The notes beneath the pieces were generated by a model, which saw only the letters and a program-made list of their open reading frames with translations, ran no database searches and was not told the DNA's origin. Below, in pieces: positions 35,613 to 43,438 of a stretch of DNA of 64,000 nt; positions within the stretch are counted from its first letter, which is position 1; each line of letters opens with the position of its first letter. The translations under genes were made by a program, and so were the position numbers. The stretch spans positions 124,001 through 188,000 of the forward strand of contig CAILXX010000001.1 in the NCBI GenBank assembly GCA_903838295.1, read 5' to 3'. Source of the DNA: an uncultured Actinomycetes bacterium (GTDB taxonomy: Bacteria > Actinomycetota > Actinomycetes > Nanopelagicales > Nanopelagicaceae).

Positions 35613-36869
35613 CTAGGCAGGAATGAAACGTGCCACACATTCAACGTGTTGGGTCTGAGGGAAAAGGTCGTACCCGACGATTTGATCCAACTTGTACCCA
35701 TTCGCCAGCAACAACTTTGCATCCCGTGCCATCGAAGCAGGGTCACACGAGACATAGACAATTGCCCGAGGATGCATGCGAGACATCACGATCACTACTT
35801 CCTCGCCGGCTCCCGTTCGAGGAGGGTCGAGCAGGATTAGATCAGGATCGGCAATTTTTGGAAGTTGTGCCTCAACCCTTCCCTCATGAATTTCTACATT
35901 TCCAAAGCCTTTAAAGATCCGCTGGGCATCAGAAATAGCCCTTCGGTCGGATTCAATCAGATGCACCTTCCCTTTATCTCCAACTGCCTTAGCAAGCGGG
36001 GCGCTAAAGAGTCCGGCTCCGCCATACAGGTCGCACACAACTTCACCGGTTTCAATCTGCAGTTGGTTCAGCACTTCATCGATCAATGTACTTGGCGCTG
36101 ATTTGTGTGCCTGCCAAAAACTTTGTGGAGAGACCTGATAAGTGAAATCCCCGATCTTCTCTACTAATTGCGTAGGGCCAGAAATACTTCTTCCAGCACG
36201 CGAAACGCTGACCTGTCCACTACTGGTGCTAGCGACTTCGATTCGATCATCGCCATTCCACTTACGAGCAGCCAGAGTCACAATATTCATTTGCTGATCA
36301 GCAATTAAACAGTCAGAAACTTCCACTACCTCGTTGGTGCGATTGGTATATAGACCTATTCGCCCCATCTCCCCAATTGCAAAATCCATCCGAGTACGCC
36401 AATGCAAACCATCGTCTGGCTTCACAGCTTTGACTTCACAAGAAATCGTGAGTCCGCCAAGCCTTTGGAATTGTTCCACAATGACTTCGGACTTCAAGGT
36501 GCGTTGATATCCAAGGTCGATATGTTGGAAATCGCAACCACCGCAACCACCAGGGTGTGAATACTGACATGGCGCTTCGACTCGGTATGGAGATTTTTTG
36601 AGGATTTCAATCGCATCACCACGAGCCATCTTCGAATTAACCGAAGTAATTTCCACCACTGCGCTCTCGCCAGGAATTGCATATCGAACGAAGATCACTT
36701 GGCCGGCATAGCGCGCAACGCAATGGCCACCATGTGCGATAGCGCCGATCTCCACAGTCACGGTCTGCCCGACCTGCAATCTTTCTGAGTTTTCTGAGTT
36801 TTCTGAGTTTTCTGAGTTTTCTGAGTTTTCTGAGGTGATCTCTAACGTTTCTATCGGCTTATCATCCAT
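35613..36869 (-). CDS. TRAM-domain class I SAM-dependent RNA methyltransferase (RlmD/TrmA type)
   Basis: 5-methyluridine-type RNA methyltransferase, 418 residues. Order: an Asn/Ser/Glu repeat tail (about residues 13-29), TRAM domain with VEIGAIAHGGHCVARY, Fe-S cysteines in CQYSHPGGCGGCDFQ plus Cys in VSDCLIAD, SAM site VCDLYGGAGLFSAPLA, LLDPPRTGAGEE and the catalytic Cys in VYVSCDPASMARD. The target (23S rRNA or tRNA) is not resolved. The ATG at 36869 has Shine-Dalgarno AAGGTG with 5-base spacing; GTG 36875 is part of that site and is rejected. The gene is divergent from the TrkA pair, as usual in actinobacteria. Confidence 0.9.
   Translation of the reverse strand: MDDKPIETLEITSENSENSENSENSENSERLQVGQTVTVEIGAIAHGGHCVARYAGQVIFVRYAIPGESAVVEITSVNSKMARGDAIEILKKSPYRVEAPCQYSHPGGCGGCDFQHIDLGYQRTLKSEVIVEQFQRLGGLTISCEVKAVKPDDGLHWRTRMDFAIGEMGRIGLYTNRTNEVVEVSDCLIADQQMNIVTLAARKWNGDDRIEVASTSSGQVSVSRAGRSISGPTQLVEKIGDFTYQVSPQSFWQAHKSAPSTLIDEVLNQLQIETGEVVCDLYGGAGLFSAPLAKAVGDKGKVHLIESDRRAISDAQRIFKGFGNVEIHEGRVEAQLPKIADPDLILLDPPRTGAGEEVVIVMSRMHPRAIVYVSCDPASMARDAKLLLANGYKLDQIVGYDLFPQTQHVECVARFIPA
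36782..36834. repeat. In-frame 9-bp tandem repeat in the methyltransferase N-terminus
   Basis: Six consecutive units of TTTTCTGAG (the first with one mismatch). On the minus strand they read Ser-Glu-Asn repeatedly. Copy-number change would keep the frame. Confidence 0.92.
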
Positions 36870-36887
36870 GGTCACACCTTAAGGGTG

Positions 36888-36893
36888 TAAGTT
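36888..36893 (+). promoter_or_regulatory. -10 element TAAGTT of the first TrkA gene (near-leaderless)
   Basis: TAAGTT followed by 7 bases and the GTG at 36901. Confidence 0.42.
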
Positions 36894-36900
36894 CTCCTCC

Positions 36901-37563
36901 GTGCATGTAGTCATCATGGGATGTGGTCGCGTCGGAGCAGGTCTTGCAAAGGAACTCGAGACAGCTGGTCATACGGTCTCAGTTATTGACCAAAATCGAG
37001 AGGCTTTCCGCCGCCTAGGGCCTGACTTTAAAGGTCGGACAATTACTGGCGTTGGCTTTGACCGAGACATTTTGCTAGAAGCCGGAATCGACAATGCTGG
37101 TGCCTTTGCCGCGGTCTCTAACGGTGATAACTCAAATATTCTTGCCGCCAGAGTCGCTCGTGAGTCTTACAACGTCACAAATGTGGTCGCCCGTATTTAT
37201 GATCCAGAACGTGCCGAAATTTATCAGCGCCTGGGAATCCCTACCGTTGCAACTGTTCTCTGGACCACTGACCAAATGATCCGCCGGCTTACCCCAGAGG
37301 GTTCTCGCTCTGAATGGAGAGACGCGAGTGGGACGATTCAGTTATGTGAAATCTCATTACATAAAGCGTGGTTTGGGAAGCCAGTACTTTTGATCGAAGA
37401 AGCAACAAATGCTCGGGTTGCATTTATTACACGACTCGGTGAAGGTCTGATTCCTAATTCCCATACAGTTTTGCAGGAAGGCGATCTTGTTCACGTCTCC
37501 CTTCTTGAGTCAGAGCGAGTTATGATCGATGAGATCCTTACCCGTGAACCAGAAGTGAACTAG
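36901..37563 (+). CDS. TrkA family potassium uptake regulatory protein (CeoB-like)
   Basis: Cytosolic NAD(H)-binding gating subunit of a Trk/Ktr potassium channel, 220 residues. The RCK_N nucleotide motif VVIMGCGRVGAGLAKEL starts the protein, followed by an Asp that binds the ribose (SVIDQN); an RCK_C domain occupies about residues 140-215. It is the first of two tandem TrkA proteins typical of actinobacteria (CeoB/CeoC). The start is GTG 36901. The channel subunit TrkH is not in the window. Confidence 0.92.
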   Translation: MHVVIMGCGRVGAGLAKELETAGHTVSVIDQNREAFRRLGPDFKGRTITGVGFDRDILLEAGIDNAGAFAAVSNGDNSNILAARVARESYNVTNVVARIYDPERAEIYQRLGIPTVATVLWTTDQMIRRLTPEGSRSEWRDASGTIQLCEISLHKAWFGKPVLLIEEATNARVAFITRLGEGLIPNSHTVLQEGDLVHVSLLESERVMIDEILTREPEVN

Positions 37564-37572
37564 GCGGAGATT

Positions 37573-38229
37573 ATGAAAATTGCTATCGCGGGTGCCGGAA
37601 ATGTTGGTCGTGCTATTGCCCGCGAACTTATCGAAAATGGTCACCTCGTTCTTTTGATGGACCGCGATCCTGCAGCCCTCAAGATGGATAGCGTTCCTCA
37701 AGCCGAATGGTTGCTCGCAGATGCTTGCGAGATCGCTTCACTAGACAATGCAAAACTGTCAGGTTGTCAGGTGCTCGTGGCCGCAACTGGAGATGACAAA
37801 GTGAATTTAGTCTGCTCCTTGCTGGCCAAGACCGAGTATGGCGTTCCCCGCGTAGTGGCCCGCATCAACCACCCAAAAAATGAGTGGCTTTTCGATAGCG
37901 CATGGGGCGTTGATGTTGCTGTCTCTACTCCAAGAATCATCTCAGCATTAGTAGAAGAAGCAGTCACCGTTGGCGACGTAGTACGTCTCTTCTCGCTCAA
38001 GCGCGGTGGCGCAAATCTTGTAGAAATTACTCTTCCGGATGGGGCATCCGCGGCCGGAAAGACCGTGGCCGAAGTTCAATTTCCTGAAGAAACTTCATTG
38101 GCCTCTATCGTCCGCGACGGGCACGTCATCACACCAAATCCGCAAGACTTGCTTATGGCAGGAGACGAGCTAATTTTCGTCGCTACCAATGCCTCCGAAG
38201 TTGAATTGAAAAACTGCCTCTTAGGCTGA
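37573..38229 (+). CDS. TrkA family potassium uptake regulatory protein (CeoC-like)
   Basis: Second TrkA-type subunit, 218 residues, with the same layout: MKIAIAGAGNVGRAIARELI, LLMDRD for ribose binding, and an RCK_C domain from about residue 135. It follows its partner after 9 bases with Shine-Dalgarno GGCGGAG, so the two are co-expressed and probably form a mixed ring. Its end overlaps the converging DUF3159 gene by 9 bases. Confidence 0.92.
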   Translation: MKIAIAGAGNVGRAIARELIENGHLVLLMDRDPAALKMDSVPQAEWLLADACEIASLDNAKLSGCQVLVAATGDDKVNLVCSLLAKTEYGVPRVVARINHPKNEWLFDSAWGVDVAVSTPRIISALVEEAVTVGDVVRLFSLKRGGANLVEITLPDGASAAGKTVAEVQFPEETSLASIVRDGHVITPNPQDLLMAGDELIFVATNASEVELKNCLLG

Positions 38230-38850
38230 TTCCTCTATTTTTACTGTTGGGACTTTTCGTATTATCAACCACGTCCCCCACGCAACAGCGAAGAAGAGTG
38301 GGTAACCCATAACTAATCGTGCGCTCCCAAGCCAATTAAGATGATTGGTTTTATATAATGGGTACTGCACAATCAATCGCGATCCAAACAATGCAACCCA
38401 TAGCCAACCGGCGCGACGGTAGGCGGCCTTACGGGCAGGGTTTGTCCGCCAGGCAAGGTTTTCTCCCAAGATCGGACCCAAAAGCAAGCCAATAATCGGC
38501 CAGCCCGCGATATTCCCGACTGCATAAACGCATGCATAAATAACATTGATGATAAGACCAGGCAGATAAAAATCAGCAGCTTTCCCAGTATGACGAGCCA
38601 ATAGCGCACAAAAGAGAACACCGACTACTCCAGAAATTGCGTGCTGCAAAGTTTCTCTCTTGAATAAGCGGACAATAGCAAAGATCAGAGACAGTGCTAC
38701 AGCCGCAACTGCCGCACGACTAATGTTGTGCCAAATATTGAATGTGATTAAGAAGATTATTGATGGTAATCCGCTGTCTATCAATCCACGAGTACCGCCA
38801 ATTGCTGAGAGAACTTTCGCCTTATCTTCTTGATGGCCTTCGTAACTCAT
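38221..38850 (-). CDS. DUF3159 membrane protein
   Basis: Actinobacterial integral membrane protein, 209 residues with about six hydrophobic segments; recognisable stretch SAIGGTRGLIDSGLPSIIF near the N-terminus. The function is unknown; the family sits next to dut and the TrkA genes. It overlaps dut by 4 bases (ATGA), so dut and this gene are coupled. In many relatives DUF3710 and an OB-fold gene lie between dut and DUF3159; both are missing here. Confidence 0.85.
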   Translation of the reverse strand: MSYEGHQEDKAKVLSAIGGTRGLIDSGLPSIIFLITFNIWHNISRAAVAAVALSLIFAIVRLFKRETLQHAISGVVGVLFCALLARHTGKAADFYLPGLIINVIYACVYAVGNIAGWPIIGLLLGPILGENLAWRTNPARKAAYRRAGWLWVALFGSRLIVQYPLYKTNHLNWLGSARLVMGYPLFFAVAWGTWLIIRKVPTVKIEESA

Positions 38851-39287
38851 GATTGAACGCCCGTCGACCCGAAGCCGCCTGTTGCCCTTTCTGAGCCTGG
38901 CAACTCATCTACTTCAACAAAGTCAGCTGCTTCAACTCGCTGAATCACGAGCTGGGCGATCCGGTCCCCCTTAACAAATGAGATCGCTTCTCTCAAGTCG
39001 TGGTTAATTAAAATAATTTGGAGTTCCCCCCGAAATCCCGCATCGATAGTCCCCGGAGTATTAACCATAGAAACTCCGTGCTTAATAGCCAGACCCGATC
39101 GAGGATGAACAAATGCAGCGAATCCGAAGGGTAAGGCGATCGACAATCCTGTTGGCACTAATACTCGTTCGCCAGGTTGCAGTGTTACATCTACCCTCGT
39201 AGTAATATCAGCGCCGGCGTCACCAGCCTTCCCATATTTTGGGAGTGGCACATCCGGATAAAGTCGTTTCACCAATACTTGAACCAT
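38847..39287 (-). CDS. dut: dUTP diphosphatase
   Basis: Hydrolyses dUTP to dUMP, keeping uracil out of DNA and feeding dTMP synthesis. The true protein is 146 residues starting MVQVLVKRLYPDVPLP. All five trimeric dUTPase motifs are seen: AGDAGADITTR, HPRSGLAIKHG, NTPGTIDAGFRGE, GDRIAQLVIQ and RATGGFGSTG. The frame stays open to 39548, but that part is antisense to DUF3093 and not protein-like for this family. TACGAT exactly 6 bases before the ATG supports this start. Confidence 0.95.
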   Translation of the reverse strand: MVQVLVKRLYPDVPLPKYGKAGDAGADITTRVDVTLQPGERVLVPTGLSIALPFGFAAFVHPRSGLAIKHGVSMVNTPGTIDAGFRGELQIILINHDLREAISFVKGDRIAQLVIQRVEAADFVEVDELPGSERATGGFGSTGVQS

Positions 39288-39293
39288 GGAGGG

Positions 39294-39299
39294 ATCGTA
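39294..39299 (-). promoter_or_regulatory. -10 element TACGAT of dut (leaderless)
   Basis: TACGAT on the minus strand, 6 bases before the ATG at 39287. Confidence 0.6.
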
Positions 39300-39303
39300 A
39301 CGG

Positions 39304-39309
39304 TACGGT
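39304..39309 (+). promoter_or_regulatory. -10 element TACGGT of the DUF3093 gene (leaderless)
   Basis: TACGGT followed by 6 bases and the ATG at 39316. It lies 4 bases from the opposite dut -10. Confidence 0.55.
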
Positions 39310-39315
39310 ACGGGG

Positions 39316-39750
39316 ATGAGCCAAAATTTTAAGGAGAAAATCGCGTGGCCATTCTGGTTGTGGCTATTTCTTCTCTTCTTGGCCGCTTCGCTAGCCCTTG
39401 CTTTCTGGGCAGCCCTGGGAAATCTCTGGGCCGCTCTTTCGATGATCGTGCAACTACTTGGTTTACTCCTTCTCTCCCGCAAATCACTGCTAGAAGTATC
39501 GGTAGAAGGTGACTGGCTCCACGTCGGTCGCGCAAAGATCGACCGCAAATTTATAGTCCAGACAACGGAATTAGATTCCGTGGCGATGCGTGCCTTGCGA
39601 GGGCCACGTGCGGACCCTGCTAGCTACGTACAGATCAGATTTTGGATTCCTGCAGGAATTAAAATTGAGATTAGTGATCCAGAAGATTCAACACCCTACT
39701 GGCTTGTGAGCAGCAAAAAAGCGCAACTGCTAGCAGCTGCGCTCTCGTAA
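39316..39750 (+). CDS. DUF3093 domain-containing membrane protein
   Basis: 144-residue protein with two adjacent transmembrane segments (about residues 10-55) and a soluble C-terminal part that includes the family pattern RGPRADPASYVQIRFW...STPYWLVSSKK. The function is unknown. It is found divergent from dut in actinobacteria, as here, with only 28 bases between the two start codons. Confidence 0.85.
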   Translation: MSQNFKEKIAWPFWLWLFLLFLAASLALAFWAALGNLWAALSMIVQLLGLLLLSRKSLLEVSVEGDWLHVGRAKIDRKFIVQTTELDSVAMRALRGPRADPASYVQIRFWIPAGIKIEISDPEDSTPYWLVSSKKAQLLAAALS

Positions 39751-39794
39751 AACTCTATTTACTTCGCCTTTACTTCATCCATGCTTCTCTATAT

Positions 39795-40091
39795 TTAGTC
39801 GCAATCTTTACAAACAGATTTTGCGCCTTCACCGCGAGCCAATTGTGAGCTGTGGTGAACCAAGAAGCAGCGTGAACAGGTAAATTCATCAGTCTGCTTT
39901 GGTACTACCCGCACAGTTAATTCTTCGCCCGACAAATCAGCGCCAGGAAGTTCGAGATTCTCCGCAGCATCTTCTTCATCGATATCAACTTGTCCTGATT
40001 GCGCATCCGCTCTCCGAGCTTTTAGCTCTTCAAGGGATTCCTCATGAAGTTCTTCATCAGTTTTTCTGGGTGTGTCGTAATCAGTTGCCAT
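39795..40091 (-). CDS. DUF4193 domain-containing zinc-ribbon-like protein
   Basis: 98-residue actinobacterial protein. The N-terminal half is acidic and helical (EESLEELKARR), and the C-terminal half holds two cysteine pairs, FTCSRCFLVHH and SVCKDCD, likely binding zinc. The function is unknown. It has a strong Shine-Dalgarno AAGGAGGTG. The 148-base gap to the desaturase gene holds its promoter region; no other feature was identified there. Confidence 0.88.
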   Translation of the reverse strand: MATDYDTPRKTDEELHEESLEELKARRADAQSGQVDIDEEDAAENLELPGADLSGEELTVRVVPKQTDEFTCSRCFLVHHSSQLARGEGAKSVCKDCD

Positions 40092-40239
40092 GCTGCACCT
40101 CCTTCACATCACTGGTCGTATCAAAGATCGATCTCGGGAGAAATTATTCAACCCAACGTGGCGGATACTGTCCTATAACCCCCCACTATGCCTAATCAAC
40201 GCTCGGCGTGTCGGGATTATTCCCTCTTGGTGGTGTCAA

Positions 40240-41205
40240 CTAGAGAAGGCGCACTGGCTCCTGGCCACGGGCGATCAAGCGATCGAAATAAGTCTCACGT
40301 TTATCGACGAAGAGGGCTACCTCTTCTGTGCTTTTCTTGAGAAAGGCCGAAAGTTCTTCGCGAGCAGCAGCTCCGTCGCCAGTTAAGGTTTCTAAATCAA
40401 AGATTCCCCATGCGCGAAGCACTGGCATCACAACATCCTCAAGATGCAATTTCAAGTCATAGATGCCGGCCAGTGCAATCTGTACTGACTTACGTCCCCA
40501 ACCAGGCATACCAGCACCAGGCATCTGAAAATTAATGAGCACGTTGGTGATGGCCCGCATGGCTGCATTCGGTTCTAACTTGATTGCCTCGGCAAGTAAG
40601 TTACGATAAAAAAGCATATGTAGATTTTCATCCAAGGCGACTCTCGCAAGCATGCCTTCGCAAATTGCATCATTTGATATGCGCCCGGTGTTTCGATGAG
40701 AGATACGTGTAGCTAACTCTTGAAAAGTTACGTAGGCAACAGTGTGCAACATGTCATTGGGGTACGGAGTCTCGTATCCAACTTGCATGTGAGCCATTCG
40801 CAGATCTTCTAACTCATCAGGATTTACGCCTCGCGTAGCCATAAGGTAATCGCGCAAGACAATTGAGTGACGAGCTTCTTCTGCCGTCCAGCGATTAATC
40901 CACGTATTCCAGGCGCCATCGCGGCCCATCGATAGAGCAATTTCGGTGTGGTACGACGGCAAATTATCTTCTGTTAACAAATTGAGCACCAACGAGTCCT
41001 GAGCGAGTGGTGTCAGTTTGGAATCTTTAGCTTCCCATGCGTCGCCGTTAAGTGGGCCAGCGAAAGTACGTCCTTCCGACCACGGGACATATTCGTGCGG
41101 ATACCAATCCTTGGTGGTGCTGATGTGACGTTCTAACTCAATCGCCACTGCTGGCTCTAAATCGCGGATGAGGCGACTTTGAACTGAAGGATTGCTTTCG
41201 GCCAT
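40240..41205 (-). CDS. Acyl-[acyl-carrier-protein] desaturase (soluble diiron type)
   Basis: Introduces a double bond in acyl-ACP; 321 residues with the ferritin-like diiron ligands E-x2-H in EEARHSIVLRD and again in DENLHMLFYRN. It is the soluble plant/DesA type, not membrane bound. It needs ferredoxin-type electron donors, not in this window. Together with two PlsC enzymes and FadD it suggests adjustment of membrane fluidity. TACCTT sits exactly 6 bases before the ATG. It follows trmD on the minus strand after 27 bases but has its own promoter. Confidence 0.9.
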   Translation of the reverse strand: MAESNPSVQSRLIRDLEPAVAIELERHISTTKDWYPHEYVPWSEGRTFAGPLNGDAWEAKDSKLTPLAQDSLVLNLLTEDNLPSYHTEIALSMGRDGAWNTWINRWTAEEARHSIVLRDYLMATRGVNPDELEDLRMAHMQVGYETPYPNDMLHTVAYVTFQELATRISHRNTGRISNDAICEGMLARVALDENLHMLFYRNLLAEAIKLEPNAAMRAITNVLINFQMPGAGMPGWGRKSVQIALAGIYDLKLHLEDVVMPVLRAWGIFDLETLTGDGAAAREELSAFLKKSTEEVALFVDKRETYFDRLIARGQEPVRLL

Positions 41206-41211
41206 GAGGCA

Positions 41212-41217
41212 AAGGTA
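41212..41217 (-). promoter_or_regulatory. -10 element TACCTT of the desaturase gene (leaderless)
   Basis: TACCTT on the minus strand, 6 bases before the ATG at 41205 and just beyond the trmD stop. Confidence 0.55.
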
Positions 41218-41232
41218 GTGCCTTAGTGCGGG

Positions 41233-41943
41233 TTACTCGCCAGTCCGCTCTCCCAAAATACGAGTACGTTCCTGTGCTTGTTCCAAACGCCACCTCTTAA
41301 TGAGGGCGTGGTTGCCAGATAATAAGACTTCCGGCACTTCAAGGCCACGCCAGTTCGCTGGCTTGGTGTAGTTGGGATATTCAACAATATCTTCATCCAT
41401 TGAATGTGACTCTTCGACCAGCGAATCGGGGTTGCCAAGCACTCCGGGGATCAGGCGAATCACCGCTTCCAAGATTGTCAAAGTAGCGACTTCTCCACCA
41501 TTTAAAACATAGTCACCAATAGAGAGTTCTCGAACTCTGACACCAGGTATTAGTCGGTAATAGTCCGTAATCCGTTGATCAATACCTTCGTAACGTCCAC
41601 AGGCAAAAATCATGTGATGACTCTGCGAAAGTTCTTCTGCAATTTTCTGGCTGAATTTCTCGCCGGCGGGAGTCAAGATAATCAAATCATGGGTCGGAGA
41701 ATCAACTTCACCCAATACCTGATCAATTGCACTTCCCCACGGTTCCGGCGACATCACCATGCCAGCGCCACCACCATAAGGTGTGTCATCTACGCTTTTA
41801 TGGACCCCAGTGGCTTGATCACGAAGATCATGTACTTTTATATCTACTAGACCATTTTCTATTGCTTTGCCGATCAGCGACAACTGCAAAGGCGCAAAGT
41901 ACTCTGGGAAAATTGATATTGCATCACACCGTAATTTATTCAT
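41233..41943 (-). CDS. trmD: tRNA (guanine37-N1)-methyltransferase
   Basis: SPOUT-fold enzyme that methylates G37 of tRNAs, preventing frameshifts; 236 residues. Seen: [10 protein letters not shown] at the start, [10 protein letters not shown] in the SAM-binding region and the trefoil-knot segment [13 protein letters not shown]. Its ATG overlaps the rimM stop by 8 bases, so translation is coupled. It is the last gene of the rpsP-KH-rimM-trmD operon; rplS, the usual next gene, is absent here. Confidence 0.96.
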   Translation of the reverse strand: MNKLRCDAISIFPEYFAPLQLSLIGKAIENGLVDIKVHDLRDQATGVHKSVDDTPYGGGAGMVMSPEPWGSAIDQVLGEVDSPTHDLIILTPAGEKFSQKIAEELSQSHHMIFACGRYEGIDQRITDYYRLIPGVRVRELSIGDYVLNGGEVATLTILEAVIRLIPGVLGNPDSLVEESHSMDEDIVEYPNYTKPANWRGLEVPEVLLSGNHALIKRWRLEQAQERTRILGERTGE

Positions 41944-42460
41944 CTGCGGACTCGGTCAAGTGGAGCAAGCCAGGAGGCGGGGAGACGATTATGCGTCCTG
42001 ATTCGATATCTACTTCTGGAACAAACTCTGCAACAAATGGAATAAGAATTTCTCCCGTTGGAGTTTTCACTGCTAGGAGATCCTGGCCGGGAAGATTTAA
42101 GACATCGGAGAGCTCCCCGATCAATTCTCCGGTTTCGTTGATCACGGAAAGTCCAATCAATTGCTGAACATGAAACTCATCTTCAAACTGTGCCTCGTTA
42201 GCCATATCGATATCTGCAACGAGCAAGGTATCTCGCAGCTTTTCAATAGAGGTACGGTCGTGGGCTTCTCGGAATTTCAAGAGCAAAATTCCATTGTGAT
42301 AGCGCAAAGATTCGATAGTTAGGGGGCCACGCTCAGCTGGATCGGTCACCAACTGACTCCCGACGATGAAACGATCGTCGGGAAGGTCGGTACGAATTTC
42401 TATTGTTGCTTCACCCAGTACGCCGTGCGCTCGACCAATTCGGCCGACCACCAACAACAC
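41936..42460 (-). CDS. rimM: Ribosome maturation factor RimM
   Basis: Assists assembly of the 30S head around S19. The 174 residues contain the N-terminal barrel opening [14 protein letters not shown] and the C-terminal PRC-barrel with [17 protein letters not shown]. The start is GTG 42460; TTG codons directly after are alternatives. It lies 2 bases after the KH gene and overlaps trmD by 8, a standard ribosome-maturation operon. Confidence 0.93.
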   Translation of the reverse strand: MLLVVGRIGRAHGVLGEATIEIRTDLPDDRFIVGSQLVTDPAERGPLTIESLRYHNGILLLKFREAHDRTSIEKLRDTLLVADIDMANEAQFEDEFHVQQLIGLSVINETGELIGELSDVLNLPGQDLLAVKTPTGEILIPFVAEFVPEVDIESGRIIVSPPPGLLHLTESADE

Positions 42461-42462
42461 TG

Positions 42463-42702
42463 TTAACGGACCTCGTCAGCCTCGATGAGATCTACACGGA
42501 CGGAACGTCCTGCGATTGCACTGATCACTGTGCGAAGAGCGCGAGCAGTGCGACCATTGCGGCCAATAACCTTGCCAATATCTTCGGGATGCACGCGCAC
42601 TTCTAATGTTGTTCCACGACGATGGGTTTTTTCAGTGATAACTACCTCTTCAGGGTTATCGACAATTCCCTTAACAAGATGCTCGAGCGCCTCGTCAATC
42701 AT
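42463..42702 (-). CDS. khpA: KH-domain RNA-binding protein (KhpA)
   Basis: Single-KH RNA-binding protein of 79 residues, with the GxxG loop in KVIGRNGRTARAL. KhpA proteins bind many RNAs and can influence ribosome assembly and cell size. It sits between rpsP and rimM with 2-base gaps on each side, the conserved position in actinobacteria and firmicutes. Confidence 0.92.
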   Translation of the reverse strand: MIDEALEHLVKGIVDNPEEVVITEKTHRRGTTLEVRVHPEDIGKVIGRNGRTARALRTVISAIAGRSVRVDLIEADEVR

Positions 42703-42704
42703 GG

Positions 42705-43277
42705 TTATTCAGCACTCGCTTCGTCATTAACAATCGCTTGCGCTTCTGCAACCACTTCTTCCGCAACTGCCTCTACGACCGCTTCGACTACAGCTTCCGT
42801 AACAATCTCTGCGACAGCTTCGACTACAGCTTCCGTAACAATCTCTGCGACTGCTTCTGCAGCAGGAGCGCTCTTAGCAGCTAGCTTTTCCGCAGCCTTC
42901 TTCTTAAGAGTCGTAGCACCATCAGCAGGCTCATTCATTGCCTCTTTTACGGCTGCTTCGTAAGCAAGACGCTTATCTGCCTTCACGGGAACGCTCTTTA
43001 ATGTTCCCTCTGTGCCCGGTAGACCTTTGTGCTTCTGCCAGTCTCCGGTGATCTTCAAGAGAGCTGCAACAGCATCAGTTGGCTGCGCACCAACACTTAG
43101 CCAGTAAGCAGCACGAGCGCCATCAATCTGAATAAATGAAGGTTCTGAATTTGGGTTGTAGCGACCGATCTCTTCAATTGCACGGCTGTTACGAGCGGTG
43201 CGAGCATCGGATACAACAACACGGTAATGCGGGGTGCGAATCTTTCCGAGACGCATCAATTTAATTTTTACGGCCAC
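42705..43277 (-). CDS. rpsP: Ribosomal protein S16 with long Ala/Val/Glu-rich C-terminal extension
   Basis: Small-subunit protein S16; the core ([41 protein letters not shown]) fills about the first 85 residues. The protein has 190 residues because of a tail of alternating Ala, Val, Glu and Thr that should form a long helix; part of it is encoded by a 36-bp tandem duplication. Longer S16 tails are known in actinobacteria. GTG 43277 has the Shine-Dalgarno AAGGAG. The 161-base gap to ffh holds the promoter and leader; no firm element was found. Confidence 0.93.
   Translation of the reverse strand: MAVKIKLMRLGKIRTPHYRVVVSDARTARNSRAIEEIGRYNPNSEPSFIQIDGARAAYWLSVGAQPTDAVAALLKITGDWQKHKGLPGTEGTLKSVPVKADKRLAYEAAVKEAMNEPADGATTLKKKAAEKLAAKSAPAAEAVAEIVTEAVVEAVAEIVTEAVVEAVVEAVAEEVVAEAQAIVNDEASAE
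42781..42852. repeat. 36-bp tandem duplication in the rpsP tail
   Basis: Two copies, 42781-42816 and 42817-42852, differ only in the last base. Each codes for 12 residues ([12 protein letters not shown]-type), so the frame is kept. Confidence 0.92.
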
Positions 43278-43438
43278 GAGTGTGGTTACTCCTTGAATGA
43301 TTCGGTTCGATCATCAGGCTGTCAGTGGGAGCGACAGGTGAATCTCAATCCATAATGGATGGGTCTGGCAAAGGGGTAGAGGGCCCTTATGCAGGAGGCC
43401 AATCCTGCCATCTCTGCGAGCCAGCGCCAAATTGGGAT

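Noticed and set aside
39288-39548. Long upstream extension of the dut open frame
   Set aside because: The added 87 residues are antisense to DUF3093 and unlike any dUTPase; a good leaderless -10 supports the ATG at 39287.
42622-42963. Ser/Ala/Thr-rich open frame opposite the rpsP tail
   Set aside because: It is a shadow of the repetitive rpsP tail and has no start signal or family features.
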